Part shown: positions 40,301-50,629 of the stretch, piece after piece | Layout: the number at the start of each line of letters is the position of its first letter | How positions within the stretch are numbered: the stretch's first letter is position 1 | NCBI GenBank assembly: GCA_008360975.2 | Contig: CM039179.1 | Coordinates: forward strand, 62,038,666 to 62,102,665 | Reading direction: 5' to 3' | DNA length: 64,000 nucleotides | Source: Lichenostomus cassidix | Lineage: Eukaryota; Chordata; Aves; Passeriformes; Meliphagidae | Made by a program: the position numbers and the translations under genes | The notes under the pieces: generated by a model | The model's database searches: none | What the model was told of the DNA's origin: nothing | What the model saw: only the letters and a program-made list of their open reading frames with translations

Positions 40301-43300
40301 AAAAAAAGACTTTTTTATCTGAGAGGACATCAGTGTGCTAAGCTTGAAGTGTCATTCCCCCAAAAAGGTTGCTTTTAGAAGGATGTAGTCATGTAATAAT
40401 GTCACATCTCCTCATGGCCTCTGCACACTCTGAATTTACAAAGGGGTCTAAAGCCTTAAAGAGTAGCATTTCTTGCTATTATCAGTAGCGCAAAAAAGTA
40501 CCATGACGGAGATTTTTGTGGCAGGAAAACACACATAAATGTTTTACATTGAAAATTTTCTTGAAAAAGAGCTGTTACATATTGCTAGACATTATATAGA
40601 TATTAATATTCATCTTGAAACTGGTATTTTCTACTGCACTCTGAATGTAGTCCAGATTAATGTGATTTTAGATGTCGTAAATGTTTTTACCAGATAACCT
40701 CTTCCCATCCTTCCTCAATCCTCTCCTGATGTGAAGGACTGGGGTCCTTTTGTGGGAGAGCAGTCTCCAAATCTGTCATATATTTCCTCTCCCCCTCTGT
40801 CCTTCTCTGTATCCCTTTTCTCCACAACATCTTTGCTTTTCTATTTGAAAGCTATACTGTCAAAACTGTTGAAAGTAGTTGCAGGAAAAGGCAAAACTCT
40901 GTAGGTGCTCTATTTTGAGATGATCTGATATAATAATAGTAAAACAACAGATGATATGATTCTCAGCAGGCCAACTGGAAAAGGATGTAAAGGCTGCTGA
41001 GCTCTCAAAAAAGTTTGAGCAACTGCTTTTTTACAAATACTCTAGAGAACCTAGCCTAGATTCGCAGTTCTTAAAAGCAAAATATTCATTGGGATATATA
41101 TTGGGATGAGGCCAGATGGTGGGCTCTGCTGTAGTTCCTTCTAGAAAAGAGAGTGGAACTAGAGGCTGTTAGAGAAATGTGTATTTTGAGAGTTACTAAT
41201 GGGTCTGTTTGTCTTACATAATTTCCTTTTGACCTTTCTGTACAGGGTTCATCCAAAGAAATCAAGTAATGCAACCATGAGAGGGCCTGGAACTAGAACA
41301 GTTGATTTTCACAATCATCAGCTAAAAATGGTAATAATAATAAGTGGCTTTAATAGATTCATTTTTCACTGTGCTGAATATGTATGTTAATTTTGACCTT
41401 TTCATCTTGTATGTTTAGATAGTTCTAGTGATCTCTCTGAATGAGATTATGTCACACTGTGAGCTAGGCTGCCATGCTGGAAACTGCACCCCATCCATTC
41501 TCCATTATCAGTCCCTTAACATGCTCCCCCAGACCACCACTATCTACTCTCACAGCCTTCCCTTCTCCACCCTTCTCTTACCCTCTAGCCTCAAGAGCCT
41601 TAAGTAATTATTCTTTCCCTCCACCCTTTGTAACTAAATACAGGGTTAGGCGGTCAGAGTGATAATATTTTTGTTATGTCTCCCCAAAGACTGCCATAGC
41701 AGGGAGAGAACAAAATCTCAGAGTGTCTATGCAGTTTCCTCATACAGTGGCAGAGCTGGGAGAACTAACATGAGTGTGACCCCTGATCTTTCATGAATGT
41801 GAAGCATTGCCTGCAAATACATGCAAAGAAGGAAAATTGGTGTAAACTTCCACTGTAGGCTTTATTGGATTCATTGCCCTTCAGAAATGCACATGGGATT
41901 TTCATGCTAACATTCTGCAGTGCTGTCCATTCTGGAGCTCCCATAATTAATTGCCTTTTTATGTGAGAGAGGAGAAATTCTGCCACATCCAGTCATTTCA
42001 TTGAAACTGTAAAAAGCATGTTTGCTATTTGGCTCAGCAGCTTACAATTCTGGTGAAATTGTTGGGACTTAAGCTATTATATAAATGTATTATTGAGTGG
42101 GGGACTCTTTCCAGCTTATTTTGAAGGATAATTTGAAATTAAGATAAATGTTGCATTCAAATTCAGCCACAGCCATGCATTACAGTAGGTAATGGAGTTC
42201 TGAGTGCCACTTGCTGTGCCCTGTTGGCCCAGAGTTGCATAGAGCAACAATGCATCACAGCTTTTTTGTTTGATACACAGGTGCACAGTGCCAGCTCAGA
42301 TGAAGATGACAGTTCTCAGATTCATTGGTCAAGCAAAACAAAACTAACCAGTGGAGCAAAGAAAGGAAAAGAAAGTAAGTTTGCAGAATTATACATACTG
42401 CATGCTTTGTGCAACTGTATCCCATGAGGTGATACACTTAAATGTAGACAATGTGGGCAGGCCTGTTCTTAGAGCAGAATGATATGTCCTCAGATCTTGA
42501 GACATGTTGAACTGTACCAACAGCAGCTTCTCAAATGCTGTGCAATTGTGGGAAAGTCAGTCTTGCAGATCTTACTGTGTCACACCCAGTATCTGTTCCA
42601 GCCAACAAAAATTGAACAGGGTATAATGTTCAGGTGGGGGGACCACAAGCTGGAGATGCAATGGGAAGCTGATGCTATTTGCACATGCATCTTGTTTCTG
42701 TCTTAATTACAGTTTGTGATTCTCTTGGGAATTAAGGTGGAGAATAATAAAAAAATGCTATGTGGAAGAAATCAACTTGGAGTGGGATTTGAGAAGTGAG
42801 AGACTAGGTCACTCACAGGCACCATGAACAAGTGCTTTAGGCACCCCTGCAGGAAACAGTCATTTGTGGGAGGATTGATGAGAGGCATGGCAGAGGGCAG
42901 TTGTGTTACAGACTTGTAATTAGCAAGGAAGCTCCTTAGATTTTGGAGGACATGGGAAAGAGTGGGTGGGTAAGAGTTCAGGGCCAAACAAGGGAAATGC
43001 TTGGCCTTAAACTGGTGTTGAGAAATAACATATACGTCCATTGACAGAATCCACCCAGCAGCAGAAGGAAGAACATCCAATGGAAATTGGAGAGACTGAC
43101 TCTGCTGGTATGGACAGTGCAGGATGCAAAAGAAAAAGTCTGTCACTGCAGGCTGTTAATTGTGGCGAGTCAGGTGTGCTGGATGACACATGTGTTGTGA
43201 GGCCATACAACAATGCATCTGTAAAAGCTGACCACAAAGAGGAAAATAGCAGGCAGTCAAAACAAGATGCACTTTGTGAGGAGGCTGATGGGGACAAGAT

Positions 43301-46300
43301 GCTTCTGAAGAATGCTAATGAAGGAGATATTTATATACTGGATGCCACAAAAGAAGGAAATGTGGGTCGTTTTCTAAACGTAAGTACTAAGTTGCATGGG
43401 TTCTCTTTGTTGTCTTTGCAAATACATCATTTATTTATTTAAGCTTAAACTAGAAAGCTTTTGCACATAAACCATAAATGTGGTAGGTGCACAATCACAG
43501 TAAGTTGGGTCACACTGGCTCCATAAGCCAGTTCATGTCTCCATAAGCTGACACATGCTATGTAGTTTTTGGCACCACTGGCTTCCCAGTAATAAGTGAC
43601 ATCTTCTTCCTGATGGCCTTTTATGGAGGTCCAGAGAGCAAATAAAGCTTTTTATTTTGAGCCACATGCCTTCTCCCAGCCTTGTTTTTTTGCTCCCCAG
43701 CCATTGCAAATTCTATGTTGTGCTGGTTTCAGACAGGTGTTGTGCTATTGTACGAAACTTCCCTACTGTTCAATCATAGGTTCAGAAAGTGGTCTGTCAT
43801 ACTGTGTACATGTCTGCTAAATAAGTCTCTGAATTTTGACTTGCCAAGAAATAAATAGCAATGAATTGCCAAATACCTCCACCCAAGGCAAATGATTCAT
43901 ACACACATCTGCAGGTACTCTGCTAATAATTTATTTATCCTCATTGGTATGAATATGTGTCTTACAGCAAAGCTGTTGCATATGTTAAAGCTGTTCTTCA
44001 TTGCAGAGATAATATGGTGTTAATATTAGTAGTGCATCTTGCAGAAACCTTTTTTCTGCACCCGAGAGCATACACATGTTCCTATGTGCACCTGAGTGAC
44101 CTTTCACATCTTGCACTTGGCCAACACACAATCATTTAATCCATTGCTTGCTCCCTAGCAATGGCATTGGGTAATAAACATTCCATGTGGGCTGGAGAAG
44201 GGAAGGAATAAACTACCTTTACTATTCAGCCAATGATGTGGTGTTGGACTGTTTCTAATTAAGATTTTCTGTTTTACAGCACAGTTGCTGCCCAAATCTC
44301 TTTGCCCAAAGTGTGTTTGTAGAAACTCACAACAGAAGTTTTCCATGGGTGGCATTCTTCACAAGCAGGTGAATTTCTGGAAGTTTAATGTTGTTCATTC
44401 AAGGCACTAGGGGAAAAAATCAGTGCTTAGTTATTAGGATATAATTATGCTGAAGAGTGGGGCAGATACTTAGGTCATGAAAGCACAAAACTACCTTCTT
44501 ATTGGTGACTTCTTATGGTGCACTACAGACAGAAGAAATACAGCTTGTTGATTATCACTAATGAGTGTTCTTCAGTTTTGCACTGAAATGTAAAGTAGGG
44601 AAGCCTAATTTTGATGTGTCCACTTAAGTGATAATCTTCTTCAGTGGAGAAATAGGTTTAACTCAGCATGGTCATTTGGAAAGCCAAGATTCACTCATCC
44701 CACTGTTGTGTCTCAAGGAATGGCCAGCAGATCTGGGTCTCATAGGGCAGCATAGAACCCCACAGTATATTAAGGTTGAGATACTTTGTGGGCCAAACAA
44801 GCTGGCTTGAGGCCTTCCCCTCACAGCTATCAAGAGAAGCTGGACTTTGTGTAGCCCAACATGTCCTGTGGATGTGACAATAGGATACTCAGAGGTGAAA
44901 ATTTGTTCTGAAAGTGAAAGATGCAGATATTTCTTTAGTCTGACAGAAAGAAAAGTACAGAGAGCTGGTGCCAGACACAAGATGGCAGCAGCTAAACCAG
45001 GAGAGGAAGGATTAATTGTATGAATGAAGTTAGCTGATGCACATTGCAGTAGTAGTACTAAGTGAGAATAGAACAGAGAGGAGAGACTTTGTTCTGACAA
45101 ACCAGTTCCAGGGAACACTGATCTTCTGTGGAGCTTTGCAACTCTGCTCCAGACTGACACAGATGCTGTGGATTGTACTGGGAGGTTTCCAAGAACTGTG
45201 AAGACGTTTTGAAATGCAGCAGAAAAATAATGTTTCAGCTAGAGTCTTTCTTGCTCAGGTTCTCAGTAAAGAAGTGTGTAGTGGGGACTGAGGCCAGTGG
45301 AGAGAGATAATAGTGATCAGCAAAAACACTTAGGGAAGAAGATTATTGAAGGAGAGTTTCCCTCACTGGCTCTTCCATTTTCTGGGCATCAGCCTTTTAC
45401 GGCTTTTCTACATTAAGGACTTCATCTGGATCAGTGAGCTTAATTGGCTGCCTTCCATGAAGCTGCTCAGTCACCTTTTTTATTTGTTTTTCATGTTTGG
45501 CCTCTAGAATATCTCAAGTCAGCAAGTCCCAGGTTGCAATTATGTGCTGTATGGAAAGTCCTCATTGTTCTCAGCCTGCTGCCTGGCAATTCACTGGATG
45601 TCCCCTATATCATATACAGTGAGAAACATCAGAAAATCACTCTCTTCTTTACAATCTTCATATTTTATTACATTTTCCATCTGTTGTCCTTCAGCATCTT
45701 AGTCTCAGGTCTTCAGTTTGGCCTTCATTTTGGACAATGAATTTCCTACCTTTAGCTATTTCTTCTCTTGTACTGTCAAAGCAGTTGGTTCATGAGGAGC
45801 ATGTGTTTAATTCTGAGTCTTGGGCTTTGTGCACATAGTGAAACTGCACTAAAATGTAGCTTGTCAGACCAAAGATGATGGTCTTCAACAACATATCTGG
45901 AGAACTATCCAAACTTCAGTGATGCACTGTACATAGGGGAAATAACAAAATTGTGTTATTCATTCAGATGTATCACTTACATGATTTTCCATTTATTTTG
46001 TTTGGTTGTTTTTTTTTGTTTTGGGGTTTGGTGGTTTGATTTGGTTTTTTTTGCGGTGGTTTGGTGGCTTTTTTTTTTTTCAGGGAGGGTTGTTTGGTTT
46101 TGTTTTGGTTTGGTTTTGGGTGGTTTTGGCTGGTTGGTTGGTTTTGGTGGAGTTTTTTTGTTTGTTTGATTTTTGTTTCCCAGAATTTCCTGTTAAGTTA
46201 GAGCACATTGTTTAGACTCCAAGCCTACTTGCAATCTCCATAGCTTTGGAAGGCAAAGCAGCATGAGTGTGCCAGAGACTCCTTGTATCCCTTGTTTCAC

Positions 46301-46547
46301 TCCCAAAAAGCTACCTGTGTGATGCTCCCTGCCTCATACAATTTTTGGGTTTGCATGTATGTTGTTGGTGATAAATTATAAGCACAGTACTGTTTCACTT
46401 GGTCAAACAAATTGACTCTTATTTCTTAGACATGTGAAAGCTGGAACCGAACTCACGTGGGATTATGGTTATGAAGTTGGAAGCATGCCAGAGACAGAGA
46501 TTTCCTGTCAGTGTGGAGTTCAGAAGTGCAGGAAAAAGACCTTATAG
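28300..46547 (+). CDS. SETDB2: SETDB2, complete coding sequence, 13 exons joined
   Basis: SETDB2 (KMT1F/CLLD8) is a nuclear lysine methyltransferase of the SUV39/SETDB group, linked to H3K9 methylation, chromosome segregation and interferon-related repression. The 13 exons sum to 2106 nt (701 residues plus stop; human is about 719) with all phases consistent and all introns GT-AG. Visible modules are a conserved N-terminus ([13 protein letters not shown]), an MBD-like region from about 150 to 230 (YKAPCGRSL at 181-189), and a cysteine-rich pre-SET from about 283 (CDC...C...CAC). The first SET half ([21 protein letters not shown]) ends near 389. A bifurcating insertion of about 220 residues follows, then the second SET half with NHSCCPN at 633-639 and ELTWDYGY at 670-677, and a post-SET CQCG...C tail. 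The start at 28300 has an in-frame stop at 28240-28242 just upstream and matches the human N-terminus. No break is seen. Confidence 0.97.
28538..28700 (+). mobile_element. CR1 LINE 3' end fragment
   Basis: The fragment carries GGGCTGCCCAGGGAGG, a GGTGTTTCAGGAAAGACTGG block, GATCTCAGAGTCTGTTCCAA and a TCTGATTCTGTCATT tail, the order seen in CR1 3' ends. It is 5'-truncated. Confidence 0.85.
28831..28945 (+). repeat. T/G-rich low-complexity tract
   Basis: This is a strand-asymmetric run of T with G clusters (TTTTTGG, GGTTGTTTG types). Adenine and cytosine are nearly absent from the plus strand. Confidence 0.8.
29956..30002. repeat. Short tandem duplication, 30-bp period
   Basis: AGTGAGCACTATATAAC occurs at 29956-29972 and again at 29986-30002, with an AT-rich spacer rich in CTATA. 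Confidence 0.85.
31747..31869 (+). CDS. SETDB2: SETDB2 exon 2
   Basis: This exon follows a TTTCAG acceptor and encodes [12 protein letters not shown]...[12 protein letters not shown]...[10 protein letters not shown]. It aligns by eye with the N-terminal helix of vertebrate SETDB2. It ends in phase 1 before GTTTGA, a weak but usable donor. Confidence 0.95.
31870..33082 (+). other. SETDB2: SETDB2 intron 2
   Basis: I see no gene or recognisable element here, only AT-rich intron ending in a polypyrimidine tract and GCATAG. Confidence 0.85.
33083..33148 (+). CDS. SETDB2: SETDB2 exon 3
   Basis: This exon encodes [22 protein letters not shown], matching the conserved ALVNEA stretch of the family, and is bounded by a T-run/ATAG acceptor and a GTATGT donor. 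Phase 1 is kept at both ends. Confidence 0.92.
33149..33725 (+). other. SETDB2: SETDB2 intron 3
   Basis: This is a 577-bp intron with nothing recognisable apart from a short TG-rich run near 33345-33365. Confidence 0.85.
33726..33828 (+). CDS. SETDB2: SETDB2 exon 4
   Basis: This exon encodes [16 protein letters not shown]...[13 protein letters not shown], an acidic and poorly conserved linker. It is supported by the TTTTTTCAG acceptor, the GTCAGT donor and correct phase with both neighbours. Its divergence makes it slightly less certain than the domain exons. Confidence 0.85.
33829..34458 (+). other. SETDB2: SETDB2 intron 4
   Basis: This is a 630-bp intron with no recognisable element, ending in a long T-rich tract before AATAG. 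Confidence 0.85.
34459..35025 (+). CDS. SETDB2: SETDB2 exon 5 (MBD-like region)
   Basis: This is the largest exon, residues about 103-292. It carries the linker, the MBD-like core ([19 protein letters not shown], then [20 protein letters not shown]) and the start of the pre-SET cysteine cluster ([11 protein letters not shown]). It ends in phase 2 at GTAGGT. Confidence 0.97.
35026..37065 (+). other. SETDB2: SETDB2 intron 5
   Basis: Apart from the antisense solo LTR at 35.61-36.24 kb and a short (TG)n run near 36960-36975, I see only ordinary intron. The open frames over the LTR are not host genes. Confidence 0.85.
35607..36236 (-). mobile_element. Solo LTR, ERVK-like, antisense to SETDB2
   Basis: Read on the minus strand, a 630-bp block begins TGTGGCAGGCTCCC and ends CTAAACCGCAACA, so it has TG...CA ends. 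In LTR order it has a CCAAT box (complement of 36056-36060), a GC box, a TATA box CCCTATAAAA (complement of 35961-35970) and a poly(A) signal AATAAA (complement of 35823-35828). That U3-R-U5 layout suits an avian beta- or alpha-type endogenous retrovirus. No gag, pol or env remains beside it, so it is a solo LTR. I could not find a clean target-site duplication. Confidence 0.75.
37066..37185 (+). CDS. SETDB2: SETDB2 exon 6 (pre-SET)
   Basis: This exon encodes [12 protein letters not shown]...[14 protein letters not shown], the second part of the pre-SET region with its CAC motif. Its acceptor is TTTTTAG and its donor GTAAGA, phase 2 at both ends. Confidence 0.95.
37186..38161 (+). other. SETDB2: SETDB2 intron 6
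   Basis: I see no recognisable element in this intron. A long open frame entering exon 7 from 37875 is intron read-through and not an alternative start I can support. Confidence 0.85.
38162..38331 (+). CDS. SETDB2: SETDB2 exon 7 (first half of SET)
   Basis: This exon encodes [20 protein letters not shown], then [21 protein letters not shown]. This is the end of pre-SET and the first SET beta-strands, including the GWG motif of the S-adenosylmethionine-binding region. It ends in phase 1. Confidence 0.97.
38332..39091 (+). other. SETDB2: SETDB2 intron 7
   Basis: This is a 760-bp intron, about a third of it an inverted CR1 fragment (38.64-38.92 kb). Confidence 0.85.
38641..38915 (-). mobile_element. 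CR1 LINE 3' end fragment, inverted
   Basis: The plus strand starts CATAGAATCATTGAATGGTT and continues through GACCTTGAACACTTCCAGGG and CTCACAGTGAAGAAGTTCTT to a TTTGTCTTATCACTACATGC end. This is the reverse complement of a CR1 3' region. Confidence 0.9.
39092..39314 (+). CDS. SETDB2: SETDB2 exon 8 (start of SET insertion)
   Basis: This exon begins GRLMSRAE, continuing the SET strand, then becomes charged and low in similarity ([17 protein letters not shown], a possible nuclear localisation patch). It is the start of the insertion that splits the SET domain. Donor GTAAGT, phase 2. Confidence 0.93.
39315..41245 (+). other. SETDB2: SETDB2 intron 8
   Basis: This is a 1.9-kb AT-rich intron in which I recognise nothing. 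Confidence 0.85.
41246..41330 (+). CDS. SETDB2: SETDB2 exon 9 (SET insertion)
   Basis: This exon encodes [28 protein letters not shown], a basic, poorly conserved insertion segment. It is supported by the TGTACAG acceptor, the GTAATA donor and the phase shift from 2 to 0 that the reading frame requires. Confidence 0.82.
41331..42280 (+). other. SETDB2: SETDB2 intron 9
   Basis: I see no gene or repeat in this intron. Confidence 0.85.
42281..42374 (+). CDS. SETDB2: SETDB2 exon 10 (SET insertion)
   Basis: This exon encodes [16 protein letters not shown], then [14 protein letters not shown], an acidic stretch followed by a basic one, typical of the bifurcating insertion. Acceptor ACACAG, donor GTAAGT, ends in phase 1. 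Confidence 0.88.
42375..43047 (+). other. SETDB2: SETDB2 intron 10
   Basis: I see no recognisable element in this intron. Confidence 0.85.
43048..43379 (+). CDS. SETDB2: SETDB2 exon 11 (end of insertion, SET second half)
   Basis: This exon carries the last part of the insertion and then [20 protein letters not shown] with [11 protein letters not shown], where the SET domain resumes. The catalytic NHS motif is split at the exon 11/12 junction after the asparagine. Donor GTAAGT, phase 0. Confidence 0.96.
43380..44279 (+). other. SETDB2: SETDB2 intron 11
   Basis: I see no gene or transposon in this intron. It ends in a TTTTACAG acceptor. Confidence 0.85.
44280..44368 (+). CDS. SETDB2: SETDB2 exon 12 (SET catalytic motif)
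   Basis: This exon encodes [20 protein letters not shown], then [12 protein letters not shown]...PN completes the NHSCxPN signature that binds S-adenosylmethionine and shapes the active site. Phase 2 at the GTGAAT donor. Confidence 0.97.
44369..46429 (+). other. SETDB2: SETDB2 intron 12
   Basis: This intron contains a strongly T/G-biased tract at 46.00-46.18 kb and no gene I can support. Confidence 0.85.
45999..46182 (+). repeat. T/G-rich strand-asymmetric tract
   Basis: About 180 bases are built from GGTTT, TTTGG and T runs with almost no A or C on the plus strand. The tract ends about 250 bp before the last SETDB2 exon. Open frames rich in W, F, G and V across it are artefacts. Confidence 0.85.
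46430..46547 (+). CDS. SETDB2: SETDB2 exon 13, C-terminus and stop
   Basis: This exon encodes [20 protein letters not shown], then a post-SET tail with ISCQCG and KCRKKTL before TAG at 46545-46547. ELTWDYGY holds the conserved catalytic tyrosine, and the three post-SET cysteines would complete a zinc site. Confidence 0.97.
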
Positions 46548-47722
46548 GCAAAGCTTTCCTACTGTCAACACATCTCGTACCTGGGGATTTATATACTGGA
46601 AGGGACGACTACTCAGCGAACAGCCACTCAAGTCCATGGTGCTAATTGCATTCAACTAAAATGCCTTTCTTCTGATGTTTTTTAAATGTACATTTAAATG
46701 CTAGTTTTGTAGTTTACAGAATTAGAACTGTTTGTCCTAAGATGTCAGACTTTTCCTAGATAATTTCTGTTCTCCTGGTCTTCCTCCTCCCTGCTTCTAA
46801 TCTGCAAGCAAAGTTAACAGTGCACTTGAAGAATGCATGCTCCGTGCCGTCTGCAGCAGAGACATGACTGATGAGAGCAACAGTTCCTTGATGTTTTCTG
46901 TGCCCTTCCACAGCACTGAGTTAGCAACTCAGGTTTCTGAAACTCATTGTGAATGCAAGACTGCTTGTCTGGGCACTAAGAATTGTTAAAGTACACCTAA
47001 GCCTGATGGATCCGGTGGGACAGATAGCCTTGAACAGAGATGGAATTAGACACAACAGTTTTCAGAGCTGTGCTTGTGCTACAAAGTGAGCTGGACAAGT
47101 CCTGCTGCAGCAGGAGAGAAATGACTGGGTTTTGTTGGATTGCATCCCTCTCCACCTTTGTGACAGAGGAATCCTGGAGAAATCCAGTGTACCTATCTCA
47201 GTGCCATACTGTGCAGTGTGGGACAGGTGGGCCACAGAAATCCTTACCACATGGTTTGTTGGTAAGAGAGAAACAAACTCCGTTAGGAGACACAGAGTGC
47301 AGATGCATGAGGTGGTAGGTGTGCAGGTGTGTGGCTTTTGAATGTGTTGGAGCCTTGGGCATGCAAGGAAGTGTCACAGACGCTTGAAGAACCACTGCCA
47401 AAGGTAAAAAAAAAAAAAGTGGTTTTATTAAAAACGTTGTAAAAGTTTGATGGTGAAGGTCACTCTGTTACTGCAGAAGACATAATGATTTAAAGTTACC
47501 GATACAAAATGTAGTGCACTGTAATACAAGGTTATGTGTGACATTGGTCACCTACTAGAGACCTGCAGTTGGTCAGGGGTCTCTCAGCCTCGACGAGTAA
47601 CAGTGAGAGGCATCCCAGCTCACAGGGAGATAACTGCCATACAGCCAGCTGCTTAGCATGAGAGCTCAAAAAAAGGCTCACTCAGGCTGTTATTTATGGA
47701 ATAAAGTTCTTGGCTTGTAGTC
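46548..47722 (+). other. SETDB2: SETDB2 3' UTR (probable extent)
   Basis: This is non-coding sequence after the stop codon up to just past the first canonical AATAAA. An ATTAAA near 47426 is an alternative earlier signal. The end point is an estimate. Confidence 0.55.
47700..47705 (+). terminator. SETDB2: Polyadenylation signal, SETDB2
   Basis: AATAAA lies about 1.15 kb after the stop, followed within 20-30 bases by T/G-rich sequence (GTTCTTGGCTTGT). It is the first canonical signal after the coding region. Confidence 0.5.
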
Positions 47723-50629
47723 AAATTACTTTGCTGGAAAAGGTAAACATAAGAGTCTTCTACCTGCACCTTACTTTGTTCCTTGATAAATGAGTCTTGG
47801 AAGAACCACTTGCTATTCATGTATTAATTGCTTGGTTGTTATCCCAGATTTCAAGCCTACATGCATCAGTGCTCACCACGTCACCCTATTCCTGTGGGGG
47901 TTTTCAGAAAAAAAATTAGAACAAATGAAGGTCTTGGCCTGGTTATGTCTAAGCCTATACTGCAAAATGAAGGAGAAGCAGGAACCAGTTCTCAGCCCTG
48001 AGGCCAAGAGGTAATGGATGTTTTATGCCCACATGGCTTATGGCTCTTTTTTAATTGGGTTGTATCTGTGCTGTGTAACTGTGGACAAACATGGCATCTG
48101 TGGCCCTAAATGGGGGTTTTTAATTTGTTTTGGATGCTTCAAGCTTAAAAAACATGGGGTTGTGCTGCAATACACAATGCTCTTGAATTTCTCAAGTCTA
48201 AGCATGCATGAGGAGTTTCAGCCTGATAAAAGTGGACCTTTAACAGAGATAACAGACCTGTGAACCATTCTGCTTACAATGAAACCTCAGCTCCAGGGCT
48301 CTGTTTGAGAGTTTGACACATCCATCAAGCAACCCCCTTCTCAGCTTTTGTCCCAGTCATTGCACTCTGGGTTTGTGTGGGCTTTCACCACCTGTCTTCA
48401 GGGATAAATGGAGAAGAGCAGAGTTACCCCAGTGTTGTTGCAGTACCTCCTCAGAGGGTCAGAGCCACCCACTCTTGCCCTGATCAGCCCCTCTGTCACT
48501 GCAGCCCCTGTGTTGGCTGCAGATGGCACTCAGCTCAGTTACTTTTTGCTTCATTGAAGAGCTGCCTCTACTCAGAGGGAAAATGCCTTGGAATAACATC
48601 TTGCAGTGTTAACCAGAGACATGCCAAAGTGTATGTCAGTTTATAACTATAACTTGACCTTACATACAGGCCTAACTTACTTGGATATCTGAGGTATTTA
48701 AACAGTTAAGAAAGCAGTATTTCTCTCAGATTTGCTGTAGCATATGCACAGGAGCATGCACACAGACAGAAACAGTCAGTGCAAGCAAGATACCTGTGAA
48801 AAATTCCCCTCGGAGGTCAGTGAAATACTCATTTTGGATGCCTTTACATCTCCCGACAGGTGAAGGATCAGGCCTCGAGGAGTGAGGTATCGGCCCAGGA
48901 AATGTCATGTTTCGGTGATCCTCCAGGTATAGCAAACCTCAGGGTTTGCTAGCTCTGGGAGGTGTCCCACTCAGAGGGAGATTGTTGGTCAAAGCCTGCT
49001 GTGGTCCAGGAGAGTTCAAAGGGCTCCATTTGGGACTGCTGTTTATTGGGGACGAAAGAGGGTGGGCTTTAGTCATAACAGTGTTTCATCCTGGCCACAG
49101 TTTGGGTTGGCACTCTCTCTGAAAGTGTGAGAACAGGAATGCTATGCCATTCAGGCAAGAGGAGTATTTTCCAAGGCTAAGCATAAGGAAAACAGGAGCT
49201 TGTTAGCAATTCCTGGGAGCAGATGGTGTTTCTGATAGGCTCAGAAAGAGCTGAGCCCAGGTACTGTTTCCAAGGCCAAGGCCTAAAAAGCATTTCTCAG
49301 ATCACACTGCAGCCTGGAAAAGAGGAGGAGGAGGGAATGCACCACCACCACACCTATGCATAAGCAAAATCACCTTACAAGGTGTAATTTCTGCCACCTT
49401 CTGTGGTATTACTACAGCAATACCTGAGGGTGTCCTGCAAGTATCCTCTGCAGGTAATGGCCCCAGGGGTGCTCATGAGAGCTCGCTCTGCTCTGCTGCC
49501 TGTTCCTCTGCTTGTCACAGCTTGCAAATGGGAGTGTTTCTGAGCACAGCCTCTTGTGTCACCTGTGCTTTAGCAGAGCAGTGTGTAAAAGTACCGAGCA
49601 CAGGCACTGATGGAAAAACAGGTAAAGATATTCCAAGTGAAGTACTCAAAAGTACCTGTGGAAAGACACATTTGGGACTTCTTATCAGTCTGTTGGGGGT
49701 ATCAGAAGCAAGAGTGCCTGATGGGAATTAGTTGCATTGAGATGTGAATCATGGCTCTGGAGATGCCCTGAAATCACAGTTACTACTGACCTGCAGAGAG
49801 CAATGGATTTATAACAGTGGTCGAGGAGGATGAATAGAGGGGAACTTTGAAACCAATTTTGACTTTTTAAGGTGCAGCCTTGTTCCTGTGGAATAGTGTC
49901 ATCCAGCCATGCAGTGTGGAAATAGCTGATACTCTTACAGTGAGCAAGATTATCCCAACAGAGGGACAGTAAGGATGTGAGGATGTATAAGGGCCCCATT
50001 GATATATAAATATTAGTGCCCAAGATAAGCATACAAATGGAAAAACAGCTGAAGATCACTTACGGCATAGGTATAAAAGCAACTGGATTGGAGCATATTA
50101 ACTCATTTATTTTCTTGCAAAAAAATCACTGAGCACTAATTTCCAGCTCTATGTATTTCAGCAGAACTATGTGGCTCAGTACTGCAACAGTTTGGAAGAA
50201 GAGATCACAAGGGCTTTGGAGCTGATTTTCCGCCACAGAGAATTTTTGTTCTGTGTTGAAGAACAGATTTCCGTTAGGAAGATTTTACTAGTTTAAGAGT
50301 TAGGCACCTTTGGGTGCTTGAATCATGTTGAGTTGTTTCAGCATCATCTAGGTAATAGATCTGGGCACTGGGATTGTGTAGCAGCATTTGGCTAATAGAT
50401 ATAATCTAATTCCAGGCCTGGACACAAGGGTTGATTGTAGCTCTGATATGATGCATCTGGGCAGGTGCAAAGGGATTTTGGAAACCAGCTGGAATGATAC
50501 CAGCATTGCTGAAAAGGCAAAGTTGATATGGCTGGTAAAGGGAACTGATCTTAAAAGCTCCATCTTGTCTTTGGTGTGCCCTCCTGATGAGGCAGAACAT
50601 GCCTGTTAACATAGCTGGTGAGCTTGGTG
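47723..50629. other. SETDB2-PHF11 intergenic region
   Basis: No gene is seen. A GGA-rich bit at 49.32 kb and scattered short open frames are the only features. Its last part runs into the CR1 fragment listed next. Confidence 0.7.
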
